Positions 8,219 to 18,355 of a stretch of 64,000 nucleotides of DNA are shown here, one piece after another. This DNA comes from Brachybacterium phenoliresistens. Lineage in GTDB: Bacteria > Actinomycetota > Actinomycetes > Actinomycetales > Dermabacteraceae. The translations under genes were made by a program, and so were the position numbers. Below the pieces are notes generated by a model that worked only from the letters and a program-made list of their open reading frames with translations, was not told where the DNA came from and ran no database searches. Location: NCBI RefSeq assembly GCF_000576425.1, contig NZ_KK069992.1:103342-167341 (forward strand), read 5' to 3'. The stretch's first letter is position 1. Each line of letters begins with the position of its first letter.

Positions 8219-8755
8219 GTGACTGCACTGCGCGTCCTCACCGTCTGCACGGGAAACGTCTGCCGCTCGCCCGCCGCAGCGGTGATGCTGCGCGAGGCGG
8301 TGCGCGCGGATCCCCGTCTCGCCGCCGACGTCGAGGTGCACTCGGCGGGCCTGAGCTGGGAGGCCGAGGGGGAGCCGATGGACCCCCGCACCGTCCTGGC
8401 CCTCGAGCATGCCGGCTACACCCAGCCCTTCGAGCACACGGCCCGCAGCATCCACCAGTCGGAGCTGCCGACCTGGGACCTGCTGCTGCCGATGACGACC
8501 GATCATGCCGCGGCGCTGCTGCGCAAGGCCGAGCAGATCCCGCCGGACGCCCCCACCCCGGAGATCTCCCTGTGGCGGACCTTCGATCCGCTGCTGCCCG
8601 CCGGCGCCGAGGACGAGGACATCTCCGTCCCGGACCCGTGGTACGAGGGCCAGGAGGCCTTCGACGAGACCATCGAGGTGCTGCGCGGAGCGCTGCCGAC
8701 CCTGCTCGAGCACATCGCCGAGCTGCTCGAGGCCAAGCGGGTCGCAGGGCGCTGA
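8219..8755 (+). CDS. Low-molecular-weight protein-tyrosine phosphatase
   Basis: A 178-residue LMW-PTP. The P-loop CTGNVCRS (Cys10 nucleophile, Arg16) is near the N terminus, and the general-acid loop VPDPWYEG appears at about residue 140, both as in active enzymes. Actinobacterial relatives include secreted or cytosolic PtpA-type enzymes, and no signal peptide is seen here. The GTG start places the P-loop at the expected distance. It stands alone between divergent and convergent genes. Confidence 0.9.
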   Translation: MTALRVLTVCTGNVCRSPAAAVMLREAVRADPRLAADVEVHSAGLSWEAEGEPMDPRTVLALEHAGYTQPFEHTARSIHQSELPTWDLLLPMTTDHAAALLRKAEQIPPDAPTPEISLWRTFDPLLPAGAEDEDISVPDPWYEGQEAFDETIEVLRGALPTLLEHIAELLEAKRVAGR

Positions 8756-8763
8756 GCGCGCCC

Positions 8764-8813
8764 GGCCCCTGCGGCCGGCAGGACCTCCCGGCTCAGCGGC
8801 GCGGGCAGGGGCC
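8764..8813. terminator. Possible long-loop hairpin between convergent genes
   Basis: GGCCCCTGC (8764-8772) pairs with GCAGGGGCC (8805-8813) around a 32-base loop, between the stops of the phosphatase and the stalk-protein gene. The loop is long and there is no T tract, so this is only a candidate bidirectional terminator. Confidence 0.3.
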
Positions 8814-8820
8814 TTCGGGC

Positions 8821-10602
8821 TCAGCGGCCCTTCGAGGCCTCGCGGGCGGCCCGGCGCTCGGCCCGCACCGTCTGGTGACGTCCGTGCCAGGTGGCGGCGA
8901 CGAATCCCGCGGCCGTCAGGAACCCGACGCCGAGGGCGACGACGAGGACCTGCCCCATGCGGCCCCACGCGGAATCCGAGTCCTCGGTGAAGGTGCTGAT
9001 GAGCTTGACGATCCGCCCGTCGTCCTCGTCCTCGTCCTGCGTCCGGGACGCGCCGGTGTGCAGGGTCTCGGACTCCTCGGCCTGCGGCGCGCCGCGATCG
9101 GCCGTCTGGGACTGCTCAGGGGTCCGCGCTGCGGCCGATGCGCTCCGGTCGGTGCTCTCGTCCGTCGCCGGCGGGTCCTCGGGGACCGCCCCGGGCGGGA
9201 AGAAGGCTGCGGGCTCCGTCGGGGTCGAGGGCTGCTCGCTCGGGGTCGTCGGCTCCGGCGCAGCGGGAGCGCTCGTGGCGGCGGCGGAGCTCTCCGGATC
9301 CTCCGTCGGCGTGGTGGGCGACTCGCGGGGCGTCGACGGCTCCTCGGTGGGCGTCGTGGGCGCCGGGCTGGACGGCGTGGGCGACGTCGACGGGGTCGTG
9401 GGCGACGGGGCCGGGGTCGTGGGCGACGCGGTGGGCTCCGGCCCCGTCCCCTCGGACGAGTCGTCGGTCGGCGTCCCGGAGCCCTCCCCCTCGGTGGGTG
9501 CCTCGCTGCTGGGCTGCTCGGTGGGGGTTCCCGTGCTGGGGTCCCCGCTGCTGGGCTCCTCGGTCGGGGTCGGAGCGATGGTCCCCGGCGGGGCGATGCC
9601 GTCGTCGGGGTCGGGCGTCGGCTCGCAGCTCGGGTCGTCCGACGGGGTCGGCTCCGGCGACGGTGACGCGGTGGGCGTCGCCGTGGGGGAGGTCGTCGTG
9701 GAATCGGGCTCGCTCGTCGTCCCGTCGCTCGGGGCGGGAGCCGGCTCGGGGTCGCAGGTCGGCGTCGGGGAGGGCGTCGGCGTGGGGGAGGCCGTCGGGG
9801 TGGCGGTCTCGGAGGGGGTTGCGGTCGGCGTCCCGGTCGGGGAGGGGGAGGCCGTCGGCGTCGTCGTGGACGATGCGGTCGTGGTGGTGGGGGCGGAGGG
9901 CGCGGCGCTCGTGGTCGTCGTCGGGTCGCCGGTGGCGGACTCCTCGGAGTCGGGCTGCGTCGAGGGCTCCTCGACGGGAGGGGAGACGGGATCGCTGGGC
10001 TGCGGATCCGAGATCGCGGAGTCCTCGACCGGCGTCGTCTCGGGATCGGGATCCTCGACGGGCGTCGTCTCGGGATTCGGGTCCTCGGCAGGCGTGGTCT
10101 CCGGGTCCTCGACGGGCGTGGTCTCGGGATCGGGGTCCTCGACCGGGGCGCTGGTGGGCTCCTCCTCGGGGGGAGCGGCGGCGTCCTCCGTCACCTCCGC
10201 CGGGGGCGGATCCTCGGTGCTCTCGTCCGGGGCAGGGGCGTCCTCATCGGGCGCAGGGGTGTCCTCGTCGGGGACGGAGGTGTCCTCGTCGGGGACGGAG
10301 GTGTCCTCGTCGGGGACGGTCTCCTCGAACGGCGGCGCATCGGCCGCAGGCTCCACCGGCGCGCGCCGGTCCGCGGCAGGGACGTCCTCGGGGCTGCGCC
10401 CCTTCTCCGAGCTGCCCTGGTCATCGCCATGAGCGCCGCGGGTGATCTCGACCTCGAGGCCGTCATCGGCGGCATCGGCCGGGGCCTCGACGGTGGCGGG
10501 ATCCGAGGGGGCGGGGGACTCCGCGGCGGCGGGAGCGAGGGGGAAGACGCTGGTCGCCAGGAGGGCGGCGACGGCCGCGCGTGCGCGCGCAGAGCTCCGC
10601 AT
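8821..10602 (-). CDS. Secreted, membrane-anchored Pro/Ser/Thr/Glu-rich stalk protein
   Basis: A 593-residue protein with a signal peptide (ATSVFPLAPAAAE, cleavage near residue 25). It has about 480 residues of low-complexity Pro/Thr/Ser/Glu/Asp sequence, one membrane helix (VLVVALGVGFLTAAGFVAA) and a basic cytoplasmic tail (about the last 25 residues). Internal repeats include VPDED-T units and (V/A)EDP-x-PETTP units, then TTTxSxxP-type mucin-like tracts. There is no LPXTG motif and no recognisable enzyme domain. It probably forms an extended, perhaps glycosylated, surface stalk anchored by the C-terminal helix. The ATG at 10602 follows AGGAGAGGGGG. Confidence 0.75.
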   Translation of the reverse strand: MRSSARARAAVAALLATSVFPLAPAAAESPAPSDPATVEAPADAADDGLEVEITRGAHGDDQGSSEKGRSPEDVPAADRRAPVEPAADAPPFEETVPDEDTSVPDEDTSVPDEDTPAPDEDAPAPDESTEDPPPAEVTEDAAAPPEEEPTSAPVEDPDPETTPVEDPETTPAEDPNPETTPVEDPDPETTPVEDSAISDPQPSDPVSPPVEEPSTQPDSEESATGDPTTTTSAAPSAPTTTTASSTTTPTASPSPTGTPTATPSETATPTASPTPTPSPTPTCDPEPAPAPSDGTTSEPDSTTTSPTATPTASPSPEPTPSDDPSCEPTPDPDDGIAPPGTIAPTPTEEPSSGDPSTGTPTEQPSSEAPTEGEGSGTPTDDSSEGTGPEPTASPTTPAPSPTTPSTSPTPSSPAPTTPTEEPSTPRESPTTPTEDPESSAAATSAPAAPEPTTPSEQPSTPTEPAAFFPPGAVPEDPPATDESTDRSASAAARTPEQSQTADRGAPQAEESETLHTGASRTQDEDEDDGRIVKLISTFTEDSDSAWGRMGQVLVVALGVGFLTAAGFVAATWHGRHQTVRAERRAAREASKGR

Positions 10603-10832
10603 GTGCGTCCCCCTCTCCTGCGGTTCGCTGTTCCGGTCGTCCGATATCGGCTCCCGGGTGGTCGATCCCGGAGTCCGGTGCACGTTTCAGGATCCGCCGA
10701 AGCGGTGCACCCCGCAAGAAGGCGTGAAGGATCCCACCTCGCGGAGAGGCCGCCCGAGGGACGGCCAACGGCCCCCCACGATAGCGGATGCGCCGCAGAC
10801 CGAGGAGGGCCGATGGGGAAAGGAGAGGAACG

Positions 10833-12470
<1,638 letters not shown>

Positions 12471-12563
12471 GATCCGCACTCCCTTCATGGGAACGATGGT
12501 CCGGCCACTCTAGGTGGTCCCCGGGGCCGCTCCGACCGGGAGCCGGGAGATGAGACGTGCAGG

Positions 12564-13448
12564 TCAGGCGCGGCGCCCGCGCACCTTGGTCACGATGCCC
12601 ACGATCAGCAGCACGAGGCCGACCAGACCGAGCAGCACGCCGCCGCCGATGCCGGCGAGCATCGGCCCGGCCATGCCGAAGATGCTGTACGGGCCGAGGT
12701 AGGCGGCATCGGCCGTGGTGCCGGTGCAGGTGATGGTCATGCGGGTGTCGCCCTGCGCGACCGCGCCGAGCACCTGGTGGTACGTGCTGCCGTCGCCGAA
12801 CTGGACGGTGCTGGACTGGGGGACGACGGTGACCGTCCCGCCCTCGCCCTCGGCCGTGCACTCCGCGGTGGCGGCATCGGCCTCGGGGACGTAGACGATG
12901 ACCATGGAGTTGCTGGGGACCTCGACCGTGGCCGTGGATCCGGGCATCACCGTCGGCCCGGCGACCGCGTCGCCCACGAGATGGTTCACCGAGAGCACCA
13001 GGCCGATCACGAGCGCCGCCGGCGCGAGCACCAGCAGCATGACCAGTCCCAGGACCAGCGGGATCGTGCCGCGCCCGCGGCGACGTCCCGGATCGACGGA
13101 CGCGGGGCCCTGCGGACCTGACTGCGCCGACCCGGCCTGCCAGCTCGGGGCGGAGGGTCCCTGGCCGTACGGGCCGGCGGGGTCTCCGGCCGGCCCCGGG
13201 GTGTGGCCGGCGTGCCCGGCCGGCTGCGCCGACGGCTGGCCCCAGGCGCCGGAGGAGGCCGGGGCCGCCGCCGGTCCGGACCCCGCCGGCGGCATCGATC
13301 CGGCGGGAGGGTGCTGCGCCCAGCCGGCGTCCGAGGAGGGGGCCTGCGAGTCGGGCGGAGCCTCGCCCGGCCCGGGGGGAGAGGCGGGCAGGCCGTAGAC
13401 GGGGCGCGGGCGCCGAGGGCTCGGCGTGAGGCCATCCTGCTCGGACAT
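12564..13448 (-). CDS. Two-helix membrane protein with a Pro/Gly-rich cytoplasmic N terminus
   Basis: A 294-residue protein I cannot assign. Residues 1-125 are Pro/Ala/Gly/Ser-rich and end in a basic RRRGRG stop-transfer-like patch. A first membrane helix (about 130-153, LVLGLVMLLVLAPAALVIGLVL) is followed by an extracellular beta-rich segment of about 105 residues with two cysteines (TAECTAE, TITCTGT). A second helix (about 266-288) precedes a short basic tail. The ATG follows GAAGGAG. The extracytoplasmic Cys pair suggests a small disulphide-bonded domain. Similar orphan proteins are common in Micrococcales. Function unknown. Confidence 0.7.
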   Translation of the reverse strand: MSEQDGLTPSPRRPRPVYGLPASPPGPGEAPPDSQAPSSDAGWAQHPPAGSMPPAGSGPAAAPASSGAWGQPSAQPAGHAGHTPGPAGDPAGPYGQGPSAPSWQAGSAQSGPQGPASVDPGRRRGRGTIPLVLGLVMLLVLAPAALVIGLVLSVNHLVGDAVAGPTVMPGSTATVEVPSNSMVIVYVPEADAATAECTAEGEGGTVTVVPQSSTVQFGDGSTYHQVLGAVAQGDTRMTITCTGTTADAAYLGPYSIFGMAGPMLAGIGGGVLLGLVGLVLLIVGIVTKVRGRRA

Positions 13449-13599
13449 CGGGTCTCCTTCGCGGCGGCGGTTCGCGCCCGGCGCCGCGGTCGACGGTCGG
13501 GAGGGCGCTGTCCGGATTCCCGGGAGCGCCGGGCCAGGATAGCGACGCCGCCCGGGAGTCCGCCGAGCGCCGCCTCGCGACCCGGCCGGGGCCGGTCCC

Positions 13600-14622
13600 T
13601 CAGATGCCGATGCTGGTCTGGGCGAGGCGGGCGATGATGAGCCCCATCCCGAAGCAGGCGAAGGGCGTGGCCAGCCAGACGGCGAGGATCCGCCGCACGA
13701 CCGGCAGCCGCAGCGCCCGCGGCCCCCGCGCCAGCCCCGCCCCCATGATCCCCGCCGCGATGGAGTGGGAGGAGGAGACGGGCAGGCCCATGCCCAGGGA
13801 GACGAGGCCCATCAGGGTCGCGGTGGCGGCCTCCGCGGAGAAGCCCTGCGGCGTGGTCAGGTCGGTCAGGCGCGAGCCCAGGGTGCGGATGATCCGGTGG
13901 CCGCCCATGAGCGTGCCCAGCGCGATCGCGATGGCCACGGTGTACGGGGCGGAGGCCAGCACGGCGCCGGGCATCGGGGAGGTCGTCGCGACGGCCACGA
14001 TCACCGCCATCGGGATCAGGGCGTCCTGCAGGCCGTGGGCGGTGGCGACCAGCCCTGCCGAGACGGTCTGCGCGAACCGCAGGTGGCCGCTGCGCAGTCG
14101 GTCGCTGGTGAGCATCCGCGAGATGAGCTGCATCGTCGCGTAGGCGGCCGCCGCCCCCAGCAGCGGCGCGAAGGCGGTCGGCAGCAGCGAGCTGCGGGCG
14201 ATGGTGGGCCAGTCCGCGTCCCAGCCCAGCACGAGGGACGCGCCCCCGACCCCGGCGAACAGGGCGTGCCAGCTCGAGGAGGGCATGCCCATCCACCAGG
14301 TGATCAGATCCCACAGGATCGTCACGAGGACGCCGGCGAGGATGATCCACAGGAGCACCGGGCCGGGGGTGTCGACCCCCGCGGTGATATGGCCCAGGCC
14401 CATGCGTTCGAAGGCCCAGGTGGACGAGATCGTCACCAGGCCGATCCCGAGCAGCGCCCCGAACAGGTTCAGCAGCGCCGCCATCCCCAGCGCCGTGCGC
14501 TCCCGCAGGGCGCGGGTGGTGATCGTGGTGGACACGGCGTTGGAGGCGTCGTGGAATCCGTTGACGTAGGCGAGCAGCACGGCCAGCAGCGTGATCACCG
14601 CGGCGAGGGGCTCGACGGCCAT
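13600..14622 (-). CDS. PiT-family inorganic phosphate transporter
   Basis: A 340-residue membrane protein of the PiT family, which co-transports phosphate with H+ or Na+. It has the two inverted-repeat signatures: NGFHDASNAVSTTITTRAL near the N terminus and, in the second half, TAHGLQDALIPMAVIV and GLPVSSSHSIAAGIMGAGLA. About ten helices are expected, and the length fits the short bacterial/PitH-type class. The ATG at 14622 lies two bases after the stop of the DUF47 gene upstream, with GAGG overlapping that stop. This pair is the usual DUF47-pit operon. Confidence 0.9.
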   Translation of the reverse strand: MAVEPLAAVITLLAVLLAYVNGFHDASNAVSTTITTRALRERTALGMAALLNLFGALLGIGLVTISSTWAFERMGLGHITAGVDTPGPVLLWIILAGVLVTILWDLITWWMGMPSSSWHALFAGVGGASLVLGWDADWPTIARSSLLPTAFAPLLGAAAAYATMQLISRMLTSDRLRSGHLRFAQTVSAGLVATAHGLQDALIPMAVIVAVATTSPMPGAVLASAPYTVAIAIALGTLMGGHRIIRTLGSRLTDLTTPQGFSAEAATATLMGLVSLGMGLPVSSSHSIAAGIMGAGLARGPRALRLPVVRRILAVWLATPFACFGMGLIIARLAQTSIGI

Positions 14623-14624
14623 CC

Positions 14625-15245
14625 TCAGGTGTCCTTGATGCGCAGGAGGTCGGCCTGTCGGGCCGCCCGGTCCAGCAGGGCCAGCAGCTCCAGCATCCCC
14701 TGGGCGACATCGCGGCCGCGCAGCAGGTCCGCGGCGGAGCCGCCCCGGGTGTAGAGCTCGGCGATGGACCGCTCGACGAGGCGGTCCCCGTGGCGGCGCA
14801 GCCGGCGCATCTCGCGGTGGTACTCGCCGAGGCCGCGCAGGTCCGGCAGCGTCCAGCCCGCCTCGACCGTGAGGTCCGCGGCCCGCTCGACGACCTGGGC
14901 GGCCTCGAGCATCGGGGTGGAGATGCGGCCCAGGGAGAAGGACACGGTCAGCTCCGCGATCCGTTCCATGCGGTCGGTCGCATCGGCCATCGACAGCGCG
15001 AACTCGTAGAGGACCTCCGCCTCGAAGGGCGTGATCAGCGATTCGGCCAGGCGGTTCCCGATGCGCGCGGTGAGCTCCGAGGCGCGGGTGGCGTTCTCGT
15101 GCAGGGCCGGCAGGGCGCGGGAGCGGTCGCGCGAGGGCTGTCCGAGGGTGCGGGAGAGGAGCTCTGCGCTGCCGGCGAGGAGCTGGGCGAGGTCCGTCAG
15201 CAGGCTGTGGAGGGGACGCTCGAACTGCCGTGGGAAGAGACGCAC
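14625..15245 (-). CDS. DUF47/PhoU-like accessory protein of the Pit transporter
   Basis: A 206-residue all-helical PhoU-like protein of the DUF47 (YkaA) family. The start VRLFPRQFERPLHSLLTDLAQLL and the charged helical repeats (DATDRMERIAELTVSF, EYHREMRRLRRHGDRLVERSIAELY) are typical. DUF47 proteins are almost always encoded with pit and are thought to tune phosphate uptake. The GTG at 15245 has GGAGG just upstream and matches the family N terminus. A longer open frame reaching to 15461 has an Arg/Pro-rich, non-family extension. It is first in the operon with pit. Confidence 0.85.
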   Translation of the reverse strand: MRLFPRQFERPLHSLLTDLAQLLAGSAELLSRTLGQPSRDRSRALPALHENATRASELTARIGNRLAESLITPFEAEVLYEFALSMADATDRMERIAELTVSFSLGRISTPMLEAAQVVERAADLTVEAGWTLPDLRGLGEYHREMRRLRRHGDRLVERSIAELYTRGGSAADLLRGRDVAQGMLELLALLDRAARQADLLRIKDT

Positions 15246-15450
15246 CAGCCCTCCGTATGCGAGGCCCCGCGGGACGTGCCGCCCGGGGAGGGCGACGGGA
15301 GAGGCCCCGGGGCGGACGAGAAGCAGACGCGCCGGACCGGGATGCGCCTGTCGGCGCGAAGGCCGCTCGAAGCGGCAAATGTTGGAGCCCGGGGCAACCG
15401 CGGCCCGGCGCACGATCCATCGTAGAGCACTCGATCGGATCGCGGGGCCG

Positions 15451-15478
15451 GTCTGCCCCACGTGTGGGGAAGATCCTG
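15451..15478. other. Isolated palindrome resembling a single type I-E CRISPR repeat
   Basis: The core CCCCAC-GT-GTGGGG (15456-15469), flanked by GTCTG before and AAGATCCT after, matches the general form of type I-E repeats of actinobacteria (GT, CCCC hairpin, GGGG, GATCC-like end). There is only one copy, with no spacers or cas genes. It lies upstream of the DUF47-pit operon and may simply be an operator or chance. Confidence 0.25.
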
Positions 15479-15522
15479 CATGATCCGACGTCAGGGCCGC
15501 TTTCGGAGTGGGCGGCGGGATC

Positions 15523-16149
15523 TCAGTCCAGGGTGCCGTGGCGGGCGGCGTGGCCGGCGGCGGCGAGCTCCTCGCCGGTGGTGAGCAGGCGCTCGGCCTG
15601 GACCGTGAGCTCGCGCTGCGCGGCCTCGGTGGACTCGGAGTCGGCCAGATGCGCCGTGCCGTGCGCGGCGATCACCGCCACCGCCCCGGCGCGGGCCAGC
15701 GCCACGGACAGGTCTCCGGTGAAGGCGCCGCGCAGGATCAGGTCCATGGCGCTGCGGGTCTGCTCGAGGCTCGGCGGCTCCTCGAGGCCGGCGAGGTAGC
15801 GCAGCCCGGGCACCGTCCGGGAGCCCTCGCGGTACCGCAGGGTGACCTCCTCCGTCTGTCGCTGCACCCAGGTGTGCAGGACGTAGAGGCGCCACAGCGC
15901 CCCGGGCAGCGAGGTCGCGGGGGCTGCGGACCACAGGGTCGCGAGGTCCCCGAGGCCCTCGCGCTCGACGAGGGTGAGCACGCGCTGGACGACGTCCTCG
16001 TCGGCGCTGTGGAAGACGCCGTGCAGCAGCGCCTCGGCGCTCTGGTGGGCGAGATCCGCGGTCTGGGCGGGGTCGGGCGCCCCGGGGATCGCATCGGCCA
16101 CCGACGGGTACAGCGGGGCAGGGCGGCGGAACGACGGGGTCGGACTCAT
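15523..16149 (-). CDS. Conserved hypothetical protein, all-helical
   Basis: A 208-residue soluble protein that I cannot name. It is rich in helix-forming Ala/Leu/Glu segments (LAHQSAEALLHGVFHSADEDVVQRVLTLVEREGLGDLATLW) and has a central SLPGALWRLYVLHTWVQR stretch that looks conserved. There is no signal peptide, membrane segment or known catalytic motif. The start is uncertain: ATG at 16149 or GTG at 16158, neither with a clear ribosome-binding site. It is divergent from the PH-domain gene. The pattern resembles a family seen in Micrococcales next to housekeeping genes, but no function is inferred. Confidence 0.65.
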   Translation of the reverse strand: MSPTPSFRRPAPLYPSVADAIPGAPDPAQTADLAHQSAEALLHGVFHSADEDVVQRVLTLVEREGLGDLATLWSAAPATSLPGALWRLYVLHTWVQRQTEEVTLRYREGSRTVPGLRYLAGLEEPPSLEQTRSAMDLILRGAFTGDLSVALARAGAVAVIAAHGTAHLADSESTEAAQRELTVQAERLLTTGEELAAAGHAARHGTLD

Positions 16150-16204
16150 GCACGGCACTGTACGCGCCGGGACTGGGCGGGCCGGGGCCGACTACGGTGA
16201 TGCC

Positions 16205-16903
16205 ATGACGATCCCTCGGCGGCTGGACCCGGACACCGGGCCGCCGCGCGCCCTGCCGGACTTCCGGCGCTCCGCGGGAACCATCGAGCGCATGCTGAGG
16301 GCCCTGGACCATGGGCCGGAGCTGAGCACCCAGGAGCGCCCGGCGGTCCCCGGCGCCTCCGGCACGGGGCGCGGACCGGTGCGGGTGACGACCTCGCGGA
16401 TCGTCGTGCGCTCGGCGCTGCTGCGCACCGCGATCGCCGCGCTGTGGCTGTGGGCCGCGCTGGTGCCCGGCGTGCTGGGCCTCCTGCTGCTGATGCGGGT
16501 CCCCGCCGGGCACGCGCCCGATGTGGCCGTGGTCGTGGTGGTCGCGGGGCTGGGGCTCGGCACCCTGGTGCTGCTGCTGGCCGCGCTGCGCTGGGGCGTG
16601 CTGGCCCTGGCCGCGGTGCGCTCCCGCCTGGAACGGGATTCCGAGGCCGTGACCGTGTTCGGGGCGTTCGGCTCGCGCCGGGTGCCGTGGCGCGACATCG
16701 CGGGCGTGGACAGCCGCGCCGTGCACCCCGTGCACGGGGTGAGCGCGGCGCTGGTGCTGCGCGGCGGCGGGCGCGTGGTGATGCCGCTGTTCGACCGTCC
16801 GGTGTGGACCTATGCGCAGCCGTCCCGCCGGGAGATCCGTGAGCTGCGCGCGGAGATCGTGCGACGTGCCGGGAAGGACGGTGGGCGGGCATGGAAGCCC
16901 TGA
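16205..16903 (+). CDS. Bacterial PH-domain membrane protein
   Basis: A 232-residue protein with a polar N terminus of about 65 residues and two membrane helices (about 70-95, ALLRTAIAALWLWAALVPGVLG, and about 105-130). It ends in a PH-like beta domain: LERDSEAVTVFGAFGSRRVPWRDIAGVDSR, then a basic helix with ELRAEIVRRAG. This is the usual plan of actinobacterial PH-domain proteins of unknown role. It overlaps the next gene by 13 bases, so the two are probably translated together. Confidence 0.75.
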   Translation: MTIPRRLDPDTGPPRALPDFRRSAGTIERMLRALDHGPELSTQERPAVPGASGTGRGPVRVTTSRIVVRSALLRTAIAALWLWAALVPGVLGLLLLMRVPAGHAPDVAVVVVVAGLGLGTLVLLLAALRWGVLALAAVRSRLERDSEAVTVFGAFGSRRVPWRDIAGVDSRAVHPVHGVSAALVLRGGGRVVMPLFDRPVWTYAQPSRREIRELRAEIVRRAGKDGGRAWKP

Positions 16904-17487
16904 TGATGACGCTCGGATCGGGATGGGTCAGCGGGGTGCGGCCCTACTTCATGATCTTCCTGCTGGGGCTGTCGGGACGCCTCTTCGGGATCGAGGAGGT
17001 GCCGGCGGTCCTGCAGCGCACCGACCTGCTGGTGATCGCCGGGATCCTGCTGGTGGTCGACTTCGCCGCCGACAAGATCGCCTACTTCGACTCGTTCTGG
17101 GATGCCCTGCACACCGTGGTGCGCCCCATCGCGGGCGGCGCCATCGGCTACCTCCTGGGCGGCGAGACCAGCACCACCGCCGCGATCGTGATGGCGGTGC
17201 TCGGCGCGGCGGCGGCCTTCGGCGCGCACACCGCGAAGTCGACCGCCCGGGCCGCCGTGAACGTGTCCCCGGAGCCGGTCTCCAACGCCCTGGTCTCCGC
17301 CGGCGAGGACGCCGCCGTCCTGCTCATGGGCGTGCTGGCGGTCGCGCTGCCGGCGCTCGCCGCGGTGCTGGCGCTGCTCCTGCTCGCCGCCGGGCTCTAC
17401 CTCGCCCACCGGCTGCATCGCTCGTTCCGCAACCTCCGCGCGCGCCTGCGCGAGGCCCGCGCCCGCCACGCCCCCGTCCCGGAGTGA
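16891..17487 (+). CDS. DUF4126 family membrane protein
   Basis: A 198-residue membrane protein. Family features are GSGWVSGVRPYFMIFLLGLSGRL near the start, then LVIAGILLVVDFAADKIAYFDSFWDALHTVVRPIAGGAIGYLLGG, and an alanine-rich helix with GAHTAKSTARAAVN. Four or five helices are expected, ending in a basic tail. Its function is unknown in the family. The start ATG lies inside the 3' end of the PH-domain gene (13-base overlap). A hairpin terminator follows. Confidence 0.8.
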   Translation: MEALMMTLGSGWVSGVRPYFMIFLLGLSGRLFGIEEVPAVLQRTDLLVIAGILLVVDFAADKIAYFDSFWDALHTVVRPIAGGAIGYLLGGETSTTAAIVMAVLGAAAAFGAHTAKSTARAAVNVSPEPVSNALVSAGEDAAVLLMGVLAVALPALAAVLALLLLAAGLYLAHRLHRSFRNLRARLREARARHAPVPE

Positions 17488-17527
17488 GCCGGCCCCGCGG
17501 GGCGCGGAGCGGTGAGCCTTCCTGCGG

Positions 17528-17555
17528 GACCGGCCGGAAGCCGGTCCGGCCGGTC
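17528..17555. terminator. Bidirectional hairpin between convergent genes
   Basis: GACCGGCCGG (17528-17537) pairs perfectly with CCGGCCGGTC (17546-17555) around an 8-base loop. It sits between the DUF4126 gene and the convergent gene, overlapping that gene's stop codon. No T tract is present, which is common in GC-rich actinobacteria. Confidence 0.55.
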
Positions 17556-18249
17556 AGGCGTGCGGGGCGGCGCTGACGCCGTCGGCCCAGAGCTCGGCGA
17601 CCACCGGCAGGACCTGCTCGGAGCTGATGTCCGAGACCTGCAGGACGTCCTCCTCGGTGAGGGGCTCGTGCCCCACCTTCCAGGCGCCGTCGTCCTCGAC
17701 GTGCAGCATGAGCTGCGTGGTGGTGGCCGGGTCGCCCGCGTCGCAGCGGCGCAGGGAGACGGTGTTCCCGGGCGCCTGGGCGAGGAAGGCCCGGGCGATG
17801 TCGGTGACGGCCTGCGGCACCTGGTCCGGCGAGGCGAGGGCCGTGACCAGGAAGGTGTCCAGCTCGTCCTGGGTGAGCATGAGGACGGACTGCTCGGCGG
17901 CGACGAGGAAGGCCATGCGCATCGCCCCGCCCTGCGCCAGGGCCATGCCCAGCCAGCGGTTCGCGCTGGTGAGCGTGCCGGCGACGATCTGGCCCTCGCG
18001 GCCCAGCAGCCACTGGCCGTCGGCCGACTGCTCGACCTTGCCGCGGGCGCGCAGCCCGGCGGCGACCGCCGCGGAGACGAAGTCGGCCGCCTGCTCGGGA
18101 GCGCTGCGGATCCCGATCTGCTCGCGGGTGATCTCCGCGGCCTCGGTGCGGCGCAGGTTCAGCATGAAGTCGATCTCGTAGGCGGTGTAGATCGTCTGCG
18201 TCTCGTCCGCGCTGCTCGCGGCGGCGCCCGGATCGGCGTTCTCGGTCAT
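17554..18249 (-). CDS. Conserved hypothetical protein, weakly EspG-like
   Basis: A 231-residue soluble protein with no signal peptide. It has a helical/beta alternating pattern: AYEIDFMLNLRR, APEQAADFVSAAVAAGLRARGKVEQ, WLLGREGQIVAGTLTSANRWLGMAL, then AMRMAFLVAAEQSVLMLTQDELDTFLVTAL. The flow of a winged-helix-like N part followed by a domain scoring a signal value loosely recalls EspG-type chaperones of type VII secretion, but no ESX genes are nearby, so this is weak. The ATG at 18249 follows GAGGTGACC. Function unknown. Confidence 0.6.
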   Translation of the reverse strand: MTENADPGAAASSADETQTIYTAYEIDFMLNLRRTEAAEITREQIGIRSAPEQAADFVSAAVAAGLRARGKVEQSADGQWLLGREGQIVAGTLTSANRWLGMALAQGGAMRMAFLVAAEQSVLMLTQDELDTFLVTALASPDQVPQAVTDIARAFLAQAPGNTVSLRRCDAGDPATTTQLMLHVEDDGAWKVGHEPLTEEDVLQVSDISSEQVLPVVAELWADGVSAAPHA

Positions 18250-18355
18250 GGTCACCTCACGGTCGTGCACGGATGGGCCTGGACGGCACCGGGAGCCTCG
18301 AGCATGTCAGAGATGCCCGAGCCGTGCACCCGGCGCCGATGGGGAGAAGTCCCCA

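Noticed and set aside
9138..10445. Plus-strand 435-residue frame opposite the stalk gene
   Set aside because: It mirrors the low-complexity repeats, lacks a ribosome-binding site, and the minus-strand gene has a signal peptide and membrane helix.
10603..10832. Riboswitch upstream of the stalk protein gene
   Set aside because: The leader has several stems but I could not match a known riboswitch core.
15451..15478. Reading the CCCCAC-GT-GTGGGG palindrome as part of a CRISPR array
   Set aside because: Only one repeat-like unit is present, with no spacers or cas genes.
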